Under the pieces are notes generated by a model. The model was not told the origin of the DNA. It saw only the letters and a list, made by a program, of their open reading frames with translations, and made no database searches. The position numbers were made by a program, and so were the translations under genes. This document shows, in pieces, positions 40,893 to 49,352 of a stretch of 64,000 nt of DNA. The DNA is taken from positions 744,001 to 808,000 of the forward strand of contig NZ_JAFBCA010000001.1 in NCBI RefSeq assembly GCF_016907475.1, given 5' to 3'. The DNA comes from Nocardioides cavernae. GTDB taxonomy: Bacteria > Actinomycetota > Actinomycetes > Propionibacteriales > Nocardioidaceae. Within the stretch, counting starts at the first letter, position 1; each line of letters starts with the position of its first letter.

Positions 40893-41045
40893 CCGGGCGG
40901 TGCGTCAGCCACATTTCGGGCGGGCGGTATGTCGCTCAGCCACCGCTCGCGGGCGTGTCGTCGTACGACGCGCGGGTGGGCGGTGCGTGAGCCACCTTCG
41001 CGCCTGGCGGAAGGTGGCTGGGCCACCGCTCGGCGGCGGGATAGG
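40893..41045. repeat. Cluster of degenerate GCGGTG-NGTNAGCCA repeats
   Basis: Four units in about 150 bp: GCGGTGCGTCAGCCA, GCGGTATGTCGCTCAGCCA, GCGGTGCGTGAGCCA and GGTGGCTGGGCCACC, two followed by CCGCTCG. They include a 12-bp palindrome CGTCGTACGACG. The stretch is non-coding and resembles a REP/BIME-like element. Confidence 0.55.
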
Positions 41046-41060
41046 GGGCCCGTGGCGAGG

Positions 41061-41120
41061 TATCTAGGGACGATCTGGTCGTTCAGATGGCCCAATGGCC
41101 TACCAGGTCGTCCCTAGATA
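41061..41120 (-). terminator. Terminator hairpin after copA
   Basis: Perfect 13-bp arms TATCTAGGGACGA / TCGTCCCTAGATA, extended by a 6-bp inner stem (TCTGGT / ACCAGG, one wobble). It starts 2 bp after the copA stop on the minus strand. Confidence 0.75.
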
Positions 41121-41122
41121 GC

Positions 41123-43426
41123 TCACGCGACGGAGGAGCGGAACCCGCGCAGCCGGAGGCTGTTGGTCACGACGAACACGCTGGAGAACGCCATCGCGGC
41201 GCCGGCGAGCATCGGGTTCAGCAGCCCGGCGGCGGCGAGGGGGAGCGCGGCGACGTTGTAGGCGAAGGCCCAGAACAGGTTGCCCTTGATCGTGCCGAGG
41301 GTGCGGCGGGAGAGCCGGATGGCGTCGACCGCGACGAGCAGGTCGCCACGCACGAGGGTCAGGTCGCCGGCCTCGATGGCCACGTCGGTGCCGGTGCCCA
41401 TCGACAGCCCGAGGTCGGCCTGGGCGAGGGCGGCGGCGTCGTTCACCCCGTCGCCCACCATCGCGACGACCTTGCCGGCGGCCTGCAGCCGCTGCACCTC
41501 GGCGACCTTGTCGGCCGGCAGTACGTCGGCCACGACCGTCTCGATCCCGACCTGGTCGGCGACGTGGCGGGCGGCGGCCTCGTTGTCGCCGGTGAGCAGG
41601 ATCGGAGTCAGGCCGAGGTCGCGCAGCTCGGCAACGGCCTGCGCGGACGTCGGCTTCACGGTGTCGCCGACGACGATGACGCCCCGCGCGCGGCCGTCCC
41701 AGCCGACGGCGACGGCGGTACGGCCCTCGCCCTGCGCGCGCTGGACGGCGGCGTCCAGCGACGGCGGGAGGTGCTGCGCCCAGTCGGCCAGCAGGCTCGG
41801 CCGGCCCACGACGACGGCGTGGCCCTCGACGACGCCCTGGACGCCCAGCCCCTCGCGGTTGGCGAAGTCCTCGACGACCGGTAGCTGAGGACGTGGTGGA
41901 CGGGATCCGGGCTCGATCACGTACGCGGCGTCCTCAGGTACACCGGCGGCGGCGGCGATCGCGCGGCCGATCGGGTGCTCGGACGCCGACTCGAGCGCGG
42001 CTGCGAGGCGTCGTACGTCGTCGACGGACTCGCCCTCGGCGACCACCACGTCGTGGACGGTCATCTCACCGGTGGTCACGGTGCCGGTCTTGTCGAGCAC
42101 GATCGTGTCCACACGCCGGGTCGACTCGAGGACCTCGGGTCCCTTGATGAGGATGCCGAGCTGGGCGCCACGGCCGGTGCCGACCATCAGCGCGGTCGGC
42201 GTGGCCAGGCCGAGGGCGCAGGGGCAGGCGATGATCAGGACGGCGACCGCGGCGGTGAAGGCCGCCGTGGCACCCGCCCCGGCGCCGAGCCAGAAGCCCA
42301 GGGTCGCGACGGACAGGCCGATCACGATCGGCACGAAGACGCCCGACACGCGGTCGGCGAGGCGCTGCACCTCGGCCTTGCCGTTCTGCGCGTCCTCGAC
42401 CAGCCGCGCCATCTGCGCGAGCTGGGTGTCGGCGCCGACGCGGGTGGCGCGGACGACGAGCCGACCGCCGGCGTTGACCGTGGCGCCAACGACGGCGTCG
42501 CCGGGCTTCACCTCGACCGGCACCGACTCCCCGGTGAGCATCGAGGCGTCGACCGCGGAGCTGCCCTCGACGACCTCGCCGTCGGTGGCGACCTTCTCGC
42601 CGGGGCGTACGACGAACAGGTCGCCCACCGCGAGCTGGTCGACCGGGATCCGGGTCTCGCTGCGCCCACCAGAAGCGTCGTCGCGCAGCACCGCCACGTC
42701 GCGCACGCCGAGCTCGAGCAGCGCCCGGAGCGCCGCACCCGCGCGTCGCTTGGAGCGGTGCTCCAGCCAGCGCCCGGCGAGGAGGAACGTCGTCACCCCG
42801 GCCGCGGCCTCGAGGTAGATGTTGCCCGCGCCGTCGGTGCGGTCGATCGAGATCCGGAACGGGTGCGTCATGCCGGGCTCGCCCGCGGTGCCGAGGAAGA
42901 GCGCCCACAGGGACCAGCCGAACGCCGCCAGCACGCCGACCGACACCAGCGTGTCCATCGTGGTCGCGCCGTGGCGCAGGTTGGTCCACGCCGCGCGGTG
43001 GAAGGGCCACGCGCCCCACACGACGACGGGGGCGGCCAGGGCCAGCGAGGCCCACTGCCAGTAGGTGAACTGCCAGGCCGGGACCATCGCCATCGCGACG
43101 ACCGGGATGCTGAGGGCGGCGCTGACCAGCAGCCGCTGCAGCAGCGGGTCGCGCTCCGGCTCGGCCGCGGCGACCTCGTCGGGCTGCGTCGGCAGCGCGG
43201 CGGCGTAGCCCGCGGCCTCGACGGTCCGCAGCAGGTCGTCGGTGGAGACGGTGACGGGGAAGGAGACCTTGGCCTTCTCGGTGGCGTAGTTGACGGTGGC
43301 CGAGACGCCGTCGAGCTTGTTGAGCTTGCGCTCGATGCGGTTGGCGCACGACGCGCACGTCATGCCGGTGATCGCCAGCTCGACGTCGCTCAGGGGCTGG
43401 GCCTCAGTGCTCGATTCAGTGGTCAT
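41123..43426 (-). CDS. copA: Copper-translocating P1B-type ATPase
   Basis: 767 residues. One N-terminal metal-binding domain ('[18 protein letters not shown]', about 20-37), eight helices, the ion-channel motif '[13 protein letters not shown]' (CPC), the phosphorylation site '[10 protein letters not shown]', the actuator 'TGES', the P1B '[11 protein letters not shown]' His-Pro and the hinge '[18 protein letters not shown]'. The last helices carry '[17 protein letters not shown]' and '[15 protein letters not shown]', typical for Cu+ export. It belongs to the csoR-copZ-His-rich protein-copA cluster. The start overlaps the preceding gene by 11 bases and GGAGGGG precedes the ATG. Confidence 0.95.
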   Translation of the reverse strand: MTTESSTEAQPLSDVELAITGMTCASCANRIERKLNKLDGVSATVNYATEKAKVSFPVTVSTDDLLRTVEAAGYAAALPTQPDEVAAAEPERDPLLQRLLVSAALSIPVVAMAMVPAWQFTYWQWASLALAAPVVVWGAWPFHRAAWTNLRHGATTMDTLVSVGVLAAFGWSLWALFLGTAGEPGMTHPFRISIDRTDGAGNIYLEAAAGVTTFLLAGRWLEHRSKRRAGAALRALLELGVRDVAVLRDDASGGRSETRIPVDQLAVGDLFVVRPGEKVATDGEVVEGSSAVDASMLTGESVPVEVKPGDAVVGATVNAGGRLVVRATRVGADTQLAQMARLVEDAQNGKAEVQRLADRVSGVFVPIVIGLSVATLGFWLGAGAGATAAFTAAVAVLIIACPCALGLATPTALMVGTGRGAQLGILIKGPEVLESTRRVDTIVLDKTGTVTTGEMTVHDVVVAEGESVDDVRRLAAALESASEHPIGRAIAAAAGVPEDAAYVIEPGSRPPRPQLPVVEDFANREGLGVQGVVEGHAVVVGRPSLLADWAQHLPPSLDAAVQRAQGEGRTAVAVGWDGRARGVIVVGDTVKPTSAQAVAELRDLGLTPILLTGDNEAAARHVADQVGIETVVADVLPADKVAEVQRLQAAGKVVAMVGDGVNDAAALAQADLGLSMGTGTDVAIEAGDLTLVRGDLLVAVDAIRLSRRTLGTIKGNLFWAFAYNVAALPLAAAGLLNPMLAGAAMAFSSVFVVTNSLRLRGFRSSVA

Positions 43427-44360
43427 GGTCCCCTCCCTCCGCGTGGTCCGACGAGCTCGGGTCGCCCGACGGCGCTCCGCCCGACTCGACCGTGAACGCC
43501 GCGGTGTGCACCTGGCCGCGGTGCTGGAAGTCCAGGAACAGGCGGTACGTCGCCGGCTCGGGGAACGCCGTCGCGAAGTCGATGCCCGGTCCGGCCGGCC
43601 CCTCCTCCGGGTGGACGTGGAGGTAGCCCAGGTCGCCGGCGCGCATTGCGACGAGGTGGCCGTAGGCGCCGAGGTAGGGCTCGAGGTCGGTGACCGGCTC
43701 GCCGTCGAGCTCGATCCGCGTCGTGAGGACGGTCGATGCCCCCGGCGCGGTGTCGCCCTCCAGCGTCGCGGTGTAGGTGCCGGCGTCGGTCTCGACCGTC
43801 GCGACCCTGTCGTCGGCGGGCAGCGCGGCGGGCGTGAAGTCGCCGGCGACCGACACGTCGTCGGCCAGCGTGATGCCCTCCCAGCCCTCGGGCACGAGGT
43901 CGGCGACGACGCGCCACACGCCGGGCGTGAGCCGCACGTCCACCGACCAGGTGCCGGTGTCGCGGTCGAGTCGCGGGTGGACGTGCTGGAAGCCGGTCAG
44001 GTCGCGGCGTACGACGATGAGGTGCAGGTCCTTCTCGTGCTCGCGCGTGTAGTCGAGCAGGGGGCGCCCACTGGAGGTGAGCACCTGGAAGTCGAGGCGG
44101 GTGCGCCCTGCGGCCGGCGTCCGGTCGGCGAGCGCGAGCGTGAAGCCGTCGGCGCGAGCGGTGAGCCCGGTCGCCTCGGCGACCGCGGCGGAGTGGTCGT
44201 CGTGCGACCCAGCCTCGGCCTCGTCACCGTGGGTCGCCTCGCCCTCGTGCGCGACGGGCTCGGTGTCGAGCGGGCCGACGAGCCGGCCCCCGCCCCACGC
44301 CAGCGCGAACGCGGCGGCCAGGGCCGACACGAACGCGAGGACACGCAGCGGCGTGCTCAT
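43416..44360 (-). CDS. Secreted/membrane-anchored His-rich protein of copper cluster
   Basis: 314 residues. An N-terminal hydrophobic helix (about 5-30) anchors or exports a domain containing several His-rich stretches: '[16 protein letters not shown]', '[11 protein letters not shown]', '[10 protein letters not shown]' and a tail '[11 protein letters not shown]'. The HxHP elements and Glu/Asp suggest metal binding. The protein sits between copZ and copA, so it likely buffers copper outside the membrane. No established family name can be given. The protein is unrelated to CopC by motif. The stop overlaps the copA start. Confidence 0.75.
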   Translation of the reverse strand: MSTPLRVLAFVSALAAAFALAWGGGRLVGPLDTEPVAHEGEATHGDEAEAGSHDDHSAAVAEATGLTARADGFTLALADRTPAAGRTRLDFQVLTSSGRPLLDYTREHEKDLHLIVVRRDLTGFQHVHPRLDRDTGTWSVDVRLTPGVWRVVADLVPEGWEGITLADDVSVAGDFTPAALPADDRVATVETDAGTYTATLEGDTAPGASTVLTTRIELDGEPVTDLEPYLGAYGHLVAMRAGDLGYLHVHPEEGPAGPGIDFATAFPEPATYRLFLDFQHRGQVHTAAFTVESGGAPSGDPSSSDHAEGGDHDH

Positions 44361-44446
44361 CAGGAACTCCTGTGGTTGAGGTTCAAGAACTCGATGCGGC
44401 GCCCTGTCGGCTCGCTGGCGCTCACTGACAGGTCACCGCTCTCATG

Positions 44447-44653
44447 TCAGACGACTGCGTAGCCGGCCTCCTCGACGGCGGCGCGGACGGCCGACTCGTC
44501 GAGGGGGGTCGCGCTGGTGACCGTGACGGCTCCGGTCTCGACGACGACGGCGACGTCCTCGACGCCCGCGATCTCGGAGATCTCCTCGGTGACCGACGCG
44601 GCGCAGTGGCCGCAGGTCATCCCGGTGACGGTGTAGGTGGTGGTCTCGCTCAT
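44447..44653 (-). CDS. copZ: Copper chaperone (heavy-metal-associated domain)
   Basis: 68 residues, a single HMA domain with the metal site 'GMTCGHCAASVTEEI' near residue 11. CopZ carries Cu+ to CopA and to CsoR-type regulators. Length and position, between csoR and the export genes on the same strand, match the usual copper operon. It lies 33 bp after csoR. Confidence 0.92.
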   Translation of the reverse strand: MSETTTYTVTGMTCGHCAASVTEEISEIAGVEDVAVVVETGAVTVTSATPLDESAVRAAVEEAGYAVV

Positions 44654-44686
44654 GGGTGCTCCTCGGAACGTGGAAAGTGCGTGGGG

Positions 44687-44989
44687 TCAGGACTTCACGA
44701 GGCGGGCGATGGCCTCGGAGGCCTCCTTGAGCTTCTGCTCCTGCTCGGCCCCGCCCTGCCGGGCGGCGTCGACCAGGCAGTGCGCCATGTGGTCGTCGAG
44801 CAGGCTGAGCGCAAGCGCCTGGAGCGCCTTCGTCGCCGCGGACACCTGGGTGAGGATGTCGATGCAGTACTTCTCCTCCTCGACCATCCGCTGGATCCCG
44901 CGGACCTGCCCCTCGATCCGGCGGAGGCGCTTGAGGTGCGCCTGGACGGCTTCGTCGTTGCCCTCGAGGTGGCCGTGCTGCTCGCTCAT
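44687..44989 (-). CDS. csoR: Copper-sensing transcriptional repressor
   Basis: 100 residues, all-helical CsoR family. The copper ligands are present: Cys in 'EEEKYCIDILTQVSA' and His/Cys in 'LLDDHMAHCLVDAA' (the C-H-C set of Cu+ CsoR). It represses its own operon until Cu+ binds. Start at ATG 44989; TATCTT ends 6 nt upstream, so the mRNA is probably leaderless. The palindromic operator fills the promoter spacer. The downstream copZ, His-rich protein and copA genes are the regulon in the window. Confidence 0.95.
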   Translation of the reverse strand: MSEQHGHLEGNDEAVQAHLKRLRRIEGQVRGIQRMVEEEKYCIDILTQVSAATKALQALALSLLDDHMAHCLVDAARQGGAEQEQKLKEASEAIARLVKS

Positions 44990-44995
44990 GCTCCG

Positions 44996-45024
44996 AAGAT
45001 ACCCCTAGGGGGTATCTAGATCAA
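44996..45024 (-). promoter_or_regulatory. csoR promoter with CsoR operator in the spacer
   Basis: On the minus strand TTGATC (45019-45024) and TATCTT (44996-45001) are 17 bp apart. The palindrome GATACCCCTAGGGGGTATC (44998-45016), a classic CsoR site, covers the spacer and overlaps the -10. A second G/C box CACCCCAGGGGGTG lies about 20 bp beyond. Confidence 0.85.
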
Positions 45025-45175
45025 GTTGAGGCCCACCCCAGGGGGTGAAAAAGGTCGTGCTGGCACCACCGGAGGGGATGTATGGCACCACCCCGGGCTA
45101 CTGTCCAGAGTGACGGTCGGGGGGTCGTCGGGAGGTGGGCGGTCCATCTCTCCGAGGCGATCCCTAGGACCCACC

Positions 45176-45793
45176 ATGGACATCCGTGTCGCGCTGCTCG
45201 GCGGCGATGAGCTCGTGAGGCGAGGCCTCGACAGCATGCTGAAGACGCTGGGCGGCTTCGAGCTCGGGACGATCAAGGACCGTTCGCGCCTGCCCATCGA
45301 CATCGCGCTGGTCGAGACGTTCGGGACGGCGCGCGGCGACACCACGCTGCAGCGCGCGGTCACCGACCCGTACATCCGCCGGGTCGCGGTCTACACGTGG
45401 AACCACCAGCCCGGGCTGGCCCACGAGCCGCTCGGCGACGGCGTCACCGGCTACCTGGCCAAGAGCCTCAACGCCCAGCAGCTCGGCCGCGCCCTGCGAG
45501 CGATCCACCTCGGCGAGACCGTCGTCGCCCCGCTCCTGCCGGTGCTGCCGACCAAGGACCTGCGCTCGACCACCCAGATCGACTTCCTGACCGCGCGTGA
45601 GCGCGAGACCCTCGCCCACATCGCCACCGGCAAGAGCAACGACGACATCGCGCGGCAGATGCAGATCTCGCTCAACTCCGTGAAGTCCTACATCCGCAGC
45701 GCCTACCGCAAGACCGGCGTCCAGAGCCGCAGCCAGGCGGTCCTCTGGGCCGTCTCGCACGGCCTGGCGGCCGAGGTCTTCGAGCGCGTCTGA
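45176..45793 (+). CDS. Degenerate LuxR/NarL-type response regulator
   Basis: 205 residues. The receiver-like N-terminus keeps the fold but has lost key residues: the acidic pair is 'LLGGDELV' and the phosphoacceptor position is Glu47 in 'IDIALVETFG'. The Lys is kept in 'YLAKSL'. The C-terminal HTH is intact ('TARERETLAHIATGKSNDDI', 'SLNSVKSYIRSAYRKTGV'). It therefore probably works without phosphorylation, as an always-on or ligand-controlled DNA-binding protein. A paralogue at 60098-60748 retains the Asp. No kinase is adjacent. It is convergent with the GDPD gene. Confidence 0.85.
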   Translation: MDIRVALLGGDELVRRGLDSMLKTLGGFELGTIKDRSRLPIDIALVETFGTARGDTTLQRAVTDPYIRRVAVYTWNHQPGLAHEPLGDGVTGYLAKSLNAQQLGRALRAIHLGETVVAPLLPVLPTKDLRSTTQIDFLTARERETLAHIATGKSNDDIARQMQISLNSVKSYIRSAYRKTGVQSRSQAVLWAVSHGLAAEVFERV

Positions 45794-45802
45794 CCCTCGG
45801 GT

Positions 45803-46627
45803 CTACCCGGCGCTCGCGGGCGCCGGCGCCGGTGCCGCGGGACGTACGCCGGACGCGCGCGGCCACTCGCCGCGGCTGATCAGCACCTCGCGCAGCAGGT
45901 CGGGGCGGTCGGTGATTGTGCCGTCCACGCCCATGTCGAGCAGTGCGCGCATCGCGGCCGGGTCGTCGACGGTCCACACGACCACCCGGATGCCGAGCTC
46001 GTGGGCGCGTCGGATCACCCGCTCGGAGTGCACGGGAAGCCGTCCGAGCCGGATCGGCACGTGCGCGAACGCGCCGCCCGCGAGGACGTCGGTCCGCAGC
46101 CCCGGAGGGCGTACGCCACCGCGCGAGCAGGCGATGAGCGTGGTGAGCGAGCGCCAGCCGAGCGCCGTCGTCACCCCCGGCGCCTCGTCGCGGAGACGGT
46201 CCAGCCAGCGGGACCACGCCCCCGCCACGAGGACCCGCTCCGCCCACCCGGGGTTGGCCCGCAGCAGCCGTGCCATCGCCCCGATCGACGCCTCGTCCTT
46301 GAGGTCGATCGCGAACCTCGCATCCGGGAAGGACGCCATCGCCTCGACCAGCGTCGGGATCCGGTCGGTGCCCCCGACGCGCAGTCGGCGCAGGGCGGCC
46401 AGGTCCAGGTCGGTGACCCGTCCGGGATGACCGGTGACCCGGCGCAGCGTGGGGTCGTGGAAGCACACGACGTGTCCGTCGCGGGTCGTGCGGACGTCGG
46501 TCTCGAGATGCGTCAGGCCCAGCGCGGTGGCCCGCCCGAAGGCGGCGAGGGTGTTCTCAGGGGCGAGCCCCATGCCTCCGCGGTGGGCGATGGCGAGTGG
46601 TCCGGTGTGGTCGCCGTAGCTGGTCAC
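45803..46627 (-). CDS. Glycerophosphodiester phosphodiesterase
   Basis: 274 residues, TIM-barrel GDPD. Catalytic motifs: 'IAHRGGMGLAPENTLAAF' (His and metal ligand region), 'HLETDVRTTRDGHVVCFHD' (Glu, Asp, His) and 'FAIDLKDE'. It hydrolyses glycerophosphodiesters from lipid turnover to glycerol-3-phosphate and an alcohol. There is no signal peptide, so it is cytoplasmic. CATGCT ends 6 nt before the GTG start. A Pro/Ala tail of about 20 residues follows the barrel. Confidence 0.88.
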   Translation of the reverse strand: MTSYGDHTGPLAIAHRGGMGLAPENTLAAFGRATALGLTHLETDVRTTRDGHVVCFHDPTLRRVTGHPGRVTDLDLAALRRLRVGGTDRIPTLVEAMASFPDARFAIDLKDEASIGAMARLLRANPGWAERVLVAGAWSRWLDRLRDEAPGVTTALGWRSLTTLIACSRGGVRPPGLRTDVLAGGAFAHVPIRLGRLPVHSERVIRRAHELGIRVVVWTVDDPAAMRALLDMGVDGTITDRPDLLREVLISRGEWPRASGVRPAAPAPAPASAG

Positions 46628-46718
46628 GCGCCCAGCATGTGCGGCTCCGCGGACTCCTGTCGCCCCGGGTGGCGACGTCCGGGCGAGTGTTCACCGAGGC
46701 TTCGCACGCGCGCCCGGA

Positions 46719-46736
46719 GGACGTCGTACGACGTCC
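46719..46736. promoter_or_regulatory. 18-bp perfect palindrome between GDPD and DUF1963 genes
   Basis: GGACGTCGTACGACGTCC lies about 40 bp ahead of the -10 (GAGACT) of the DUF1963 gene and about 90 bp from the GDPD start. Its position suits an operator serving one or both divergent genes. Confidence 0.5.
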
Positions 46737-46786
46737 CCCGGACGCCCGCGGGAACTGACATCGGGCGGCCTTGGGAGACTGCGCTC

Positions 46787-47602
46787 ATGACGACCCGGAC
46801 CGCCACCCGTCTCACCGAGATCGCCGCCGACCACCTCGACCCCGACGCCGCGCGCCGCTGGCTCGCCCTCCTGCGTCCGGCAGTGCAGCTCGTCCCGGCC
46901 GGCCCCGGCGACCCGGTCGTCGCCCGCCTCGGCGGCACGCCCGACCTGCCGCCCGGGATCGAGTGGCCGCAGTGGCCCGGTCAGGGTCGGCTGTCGTTCG
47001 TGGTCGAGCTCGACCTGGCGGCGCTGGCCGCGACGGGGGCGGACGCAGGGATCACCCTGCCGGCGGAGGGCCGCCTGCTCGGGTTCTACTTCGAGCCCGA
47101 CGGGGACGGCCGCGTGGTCCTGTCCGGAGACCCCGACACGGTGCCGGGCTCGCGGCTGCTCCACGTGACCGGCACCGGGCCGGCGGCCGACCCGGCCGCC
47201 GAGCTCACTGCGATGCAGACCCTCACCTGGCCGGACGACGAGCACCCGGCCCTGGAGGACGAGGGCCTCGAGGAGCTGCCGGACCCTTTCTGGGACGAGC
47301 TCGGCGACCTGCGCGAGGAGGACCTCGGGTCCGACTCGTGGGGTCGTCAGGTGGGCGGTTGGGCCGATCCCGTGCAGGCCTCCGTCGAGCTCGAGACCGC
47401 CGAGCTCCGCCTCGGCGCTGCGACGTACGACGACGTCCACCGGGAGGAGGCGCTCCGGTGGCGCCCCCTCCTGCAGATCGACAGCGACTGGGCCGACGGG
47501 ACGGCGTGGGAGCCGGCGGACTGCCTCTACTGGCTCGCCCGCACCGACGGCGCAGTCCCGTTCCAGGTGCCCGACGACGTCGGCTTCACCTGGCAGTGCT
47601 GA
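46787..47602 (+). CDS. DUF1963 (YwqG-like) family protein, short form
   Basis: 271 residues. It opens with a helix and 'VVARLGGTPDLPPGIEWPQW', the DUF1963 entry motif, then 'GRLSFVVELDLAAL', 'GRLLGFYFEPDGDGRV' and ends 'LLQIDSDWADG...DCLYWLARTDG'. It is a paralogue of the protein at 28281-29489 but lacks that protein's N-terminal extension. The function of the family is unknown. GAGACT ends 6 nt before the ATG. The gene is convergent with the TPR protein gene, 3 bp apart. Confidence 0.8.
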   Translation: MTTRTATRLTEIAADHLDPDAARRWLALLRPAVQLVPAGPGDPVVARLGGTPDLPPGIEWPQWPGQGRLSFVVELDLAALAATGADAGITLPAEGRLLGFYFEPDGDGRVVLSGDPDTVPGSRLLHVTGTGPAADPAAELTAMQTLTWPDDEHPALEDEGLEELPDPFWDELGDLREEDLGSDSWGRQVGGWADPVQASVELETAELRLGAATYDDVHREEALRWRPLLQIDSDWADGTAWEPADCLYWLARTDGAVPFQVPDDVGFTWQC

Positions 47603-47605
47603 CGA

Positions 47606-47992
47606 TCAGGTGCGGTAGCCGCCGAGCAGCTCGGCCAGGCGCAGGTGCGGCTGCGCCTCGTCCTTGAGCCCCTTGCGCTGCAGGGCGCGCCCGACCAGCA
47701 GGTGGGCGTAGGGCTCGTTGGGGTCGTGCTCGAGCAGCTCGGTCGCGACCCGGATGGTGCCGTCGAGCTGGGCCGAGTGGAACAGCGAGCGCGCCAGCAG
47801 CAGGCGTACGTCGGTGAGCTCGTGCCCCACGTCACCGGGGTCGTCGAGAAGCTCGGCCAGGAGGACCGCCGCCTCGCGGTAGCCGCGCTCCTCGAAGAGC
47901 GCCTGCGCCCGCAGCCAGCGGTCGTGGGTGGTGTCCTCGAGCAGCCCCGCGTGTCCGCGCAGCAGGTCCTCGAAGGGGGTGAAGTCGGTCAT
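47606..47992 (-). CDS. Small TPR-like protein with N-terminal TPFEDLLRGHAG motif
   Basis: 128 residues, mostly helical with two to three TPR-like pairs ('RWLRAQALFEERGYREAAV', 'LLLARSLFHSAQLDGTI', 'AHLLVGRALQRKGLKDEAQ'). TPR proteins mediate protein contacts. Its first 16 residues contain TPFEDLLRGHAG, which reappears as TPFGDLLRGHAG at the C-terminus of the CE1759-type FMN reductase at 49349-50011. GAGGAG precedes the ATG. It is divergent from the luciferase/reductase operon, so the three genes may form one functional group. Confidence 0.72.
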   Translation of the reverse strand: MTDFTPFEDLLRGHAGLLEDTTHDRWLRAQALFEERGYREAAVLLAELLDDPGDVGHELTDVRLLLARSLFHSAQLDGTIRVATELLEHDPNEPYAHLLVGRALQRKGLKDEAQPHLRLAELLGGYRT

Positions 47993-48200
47993 CGTCGCTC
48001 CTCTCGAAGAGCACGTCCCCCGGGTGTCCGGAGGACAGGCCGCCGGGGGGCTTGGTCCGAGCGTGCGCCCGGATGCCGGTCCAACGCCGCAGGTGCCCCG
48101 GCGATTCCACGGCCGGTCGCGAGGAATACTGGGCGAGGCAGTCCCGTTGGAGGTGGTACAAACTTCAACCACCGGTTGGACCCAATCGCAGGAGGACCTC

Positions 48201-49352
48201 ATGCAGTTCGGCATCTTCAGCGTCGGTGACGTCACGACGGACCCGACCGACGGACGCACCCCGTCCGAGGCCGAGCGCATCTCGGCGATGACGCAGTACG
48301 CCCTCAAGGCGGAGGAGGTCGGCCTCGACGTCTTCGCGACCGGCGAGCACCACAACCCGCCGTTCGTCGTGTCGTCCCCGACCACCCACCTCGGCTTCAT
48401 CGCGGCGCAGACCGAGAAGCTGCTGCTCTCGACGAGCACGACGCTGATCACCACCAACGACCCGGTGAAGATCGCCGAGGACTACGCGTTCCTGCAGCAC
48501 GTCTCCGGCGGCCGCGTCGACCTGATGATGGGCCGCGGAAACACCGGCCCGGTGTACCCGTGGTTCGGCAAGGACATCCGCGACGGCATCAAGCTGGCGG
48601 TCGAGAACTACCACCTGCTGCGCAAGCTCTGGCGCGAGCCGGTCGTCAACTGGCAGGGTCAGTTCCGCACGCCGCTGCAGGGCTACACCTCGACGCCCGC
48701 GCCGCTCGACGGCACGCCGCCCTTCGTGTGGCACGGGTCGATCCGCAGCACCGAGATCGCCGAGCAGGCGGCCTACTACGGTGACGGCTTCTTCCACAAC
48801 CACATCTTCTGGAACAAGGAGCACACCGAGCAGATGGTGAAGCTCTACCGCCGCCGCTTCGAGCACTACGGCCACGGTGCCGCCGACCAGGCCTACGTCG
48901 GCCTGGGCGGCCAGGCCTTCATGGCCTCCACCGAGGCCGAGGCCAAGCGCGTCTTCCGGCCCTACTTCGACAACGCCCCGGTCTACGGCCACGGCCCGTC
49001 GATGGAGGACTTCACCGAGATGACGCCGCTGACCGTCGGCACCCCCGAGCAGGTCATCGAGCGCACCCTCGGATTCGCCGACTACGTGGGCGACTACCAG
49101 CGGCAGCTGTTCCTGATGGACCACGCCGGTCTGCCCACCTCGCTGGCGCTCGAGCAGATCGAGATGCTCGGCACCGAGGTCGTGCCGGTGCTGCGCACGG
49201 AGTTCGAGCGCCGTCGCCCGGCCCACGTGCCCAGCGACCCGCCCACCCACGCGTCCCTCGTCGCCGCCGGTCCCGACGCGCCGCACCACCTCGTCGAGCC
49301 CGCCCGGGCCCGCGCCGAGGAGCTCGCGCAGCAGGCCGAGGTCACCGCATGA
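48201..49352 (+). CDS. CE1758-type luciferase-like FMN-dependent monooxygenase
   Basis: 383 residues, luciferase-like TIM barrel. 'MQFGIFSVGDVTTDPTDG' starts the barrel, followed by 'FATGEHHNPPFVVSSPTTHL', 'LLLSTSTTLITTNDPVKIAE' and 'RVDLMMGRGNTGPVYPWFG'. It uses reduced FMN and O2; the substrate is unknown. The Pro/Ala/Glu-rich C-terminus goes beyond the barrel. The next gene, overlapping by 4 bases, is the partner FMN reductase, the standard two-component arrangement (CE1758/CE1759). AGGAGG precedes the ATG. Confidence 0.88.
   Translation: MQFGIFSVGDVTTDPTDGRTPSEAERISAMTQYALKAEEVGLDVFATGEHHNPPFVVSSPTTHLGFIAAQTEKLLLSTSTTLITTNDPVKIAEDYAFLQHVSGGRVDLMMGRGNTGPVYPWFGKDIRDGIKLAVENYHLLRKLWREPVVNWQGQFRTPLQGYTSTPAPLDGTPPFVWHGSIRSTEIAEQAAYYGDGFFHNHIFWNKEHTEQMVKLYRRRFEHYGHGAADQAYVGLGGQAFMASTEAEAKRVFRPYFDNAPVYGHGPSMEDFTEMTPLTVGTPEQVIERTLGFADYVGDYQRQLFLMDHAGLPTSLALEQIEMLGTEVVPVLRTEFERRRPAHVPSDPPTHASLVAAGPDAPHHLVEPARARAEELAQQAEVTA

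Noticed and set aside
41975..43495. Long open frame antisense to copA (about 500 codons)
   Set aside because: Composition is His/Arg/Gly-rich shadow coding caused by high GC; no domain, no start signals, and copA on the other strand is complete.
45026..45175. Upstream extension of the degenerate response regulator
   Set aside because: The 50 extra codons are unlike any receiver start and lie in the csoR promoter region; the ATG at 45176 matches the family N-terminus.
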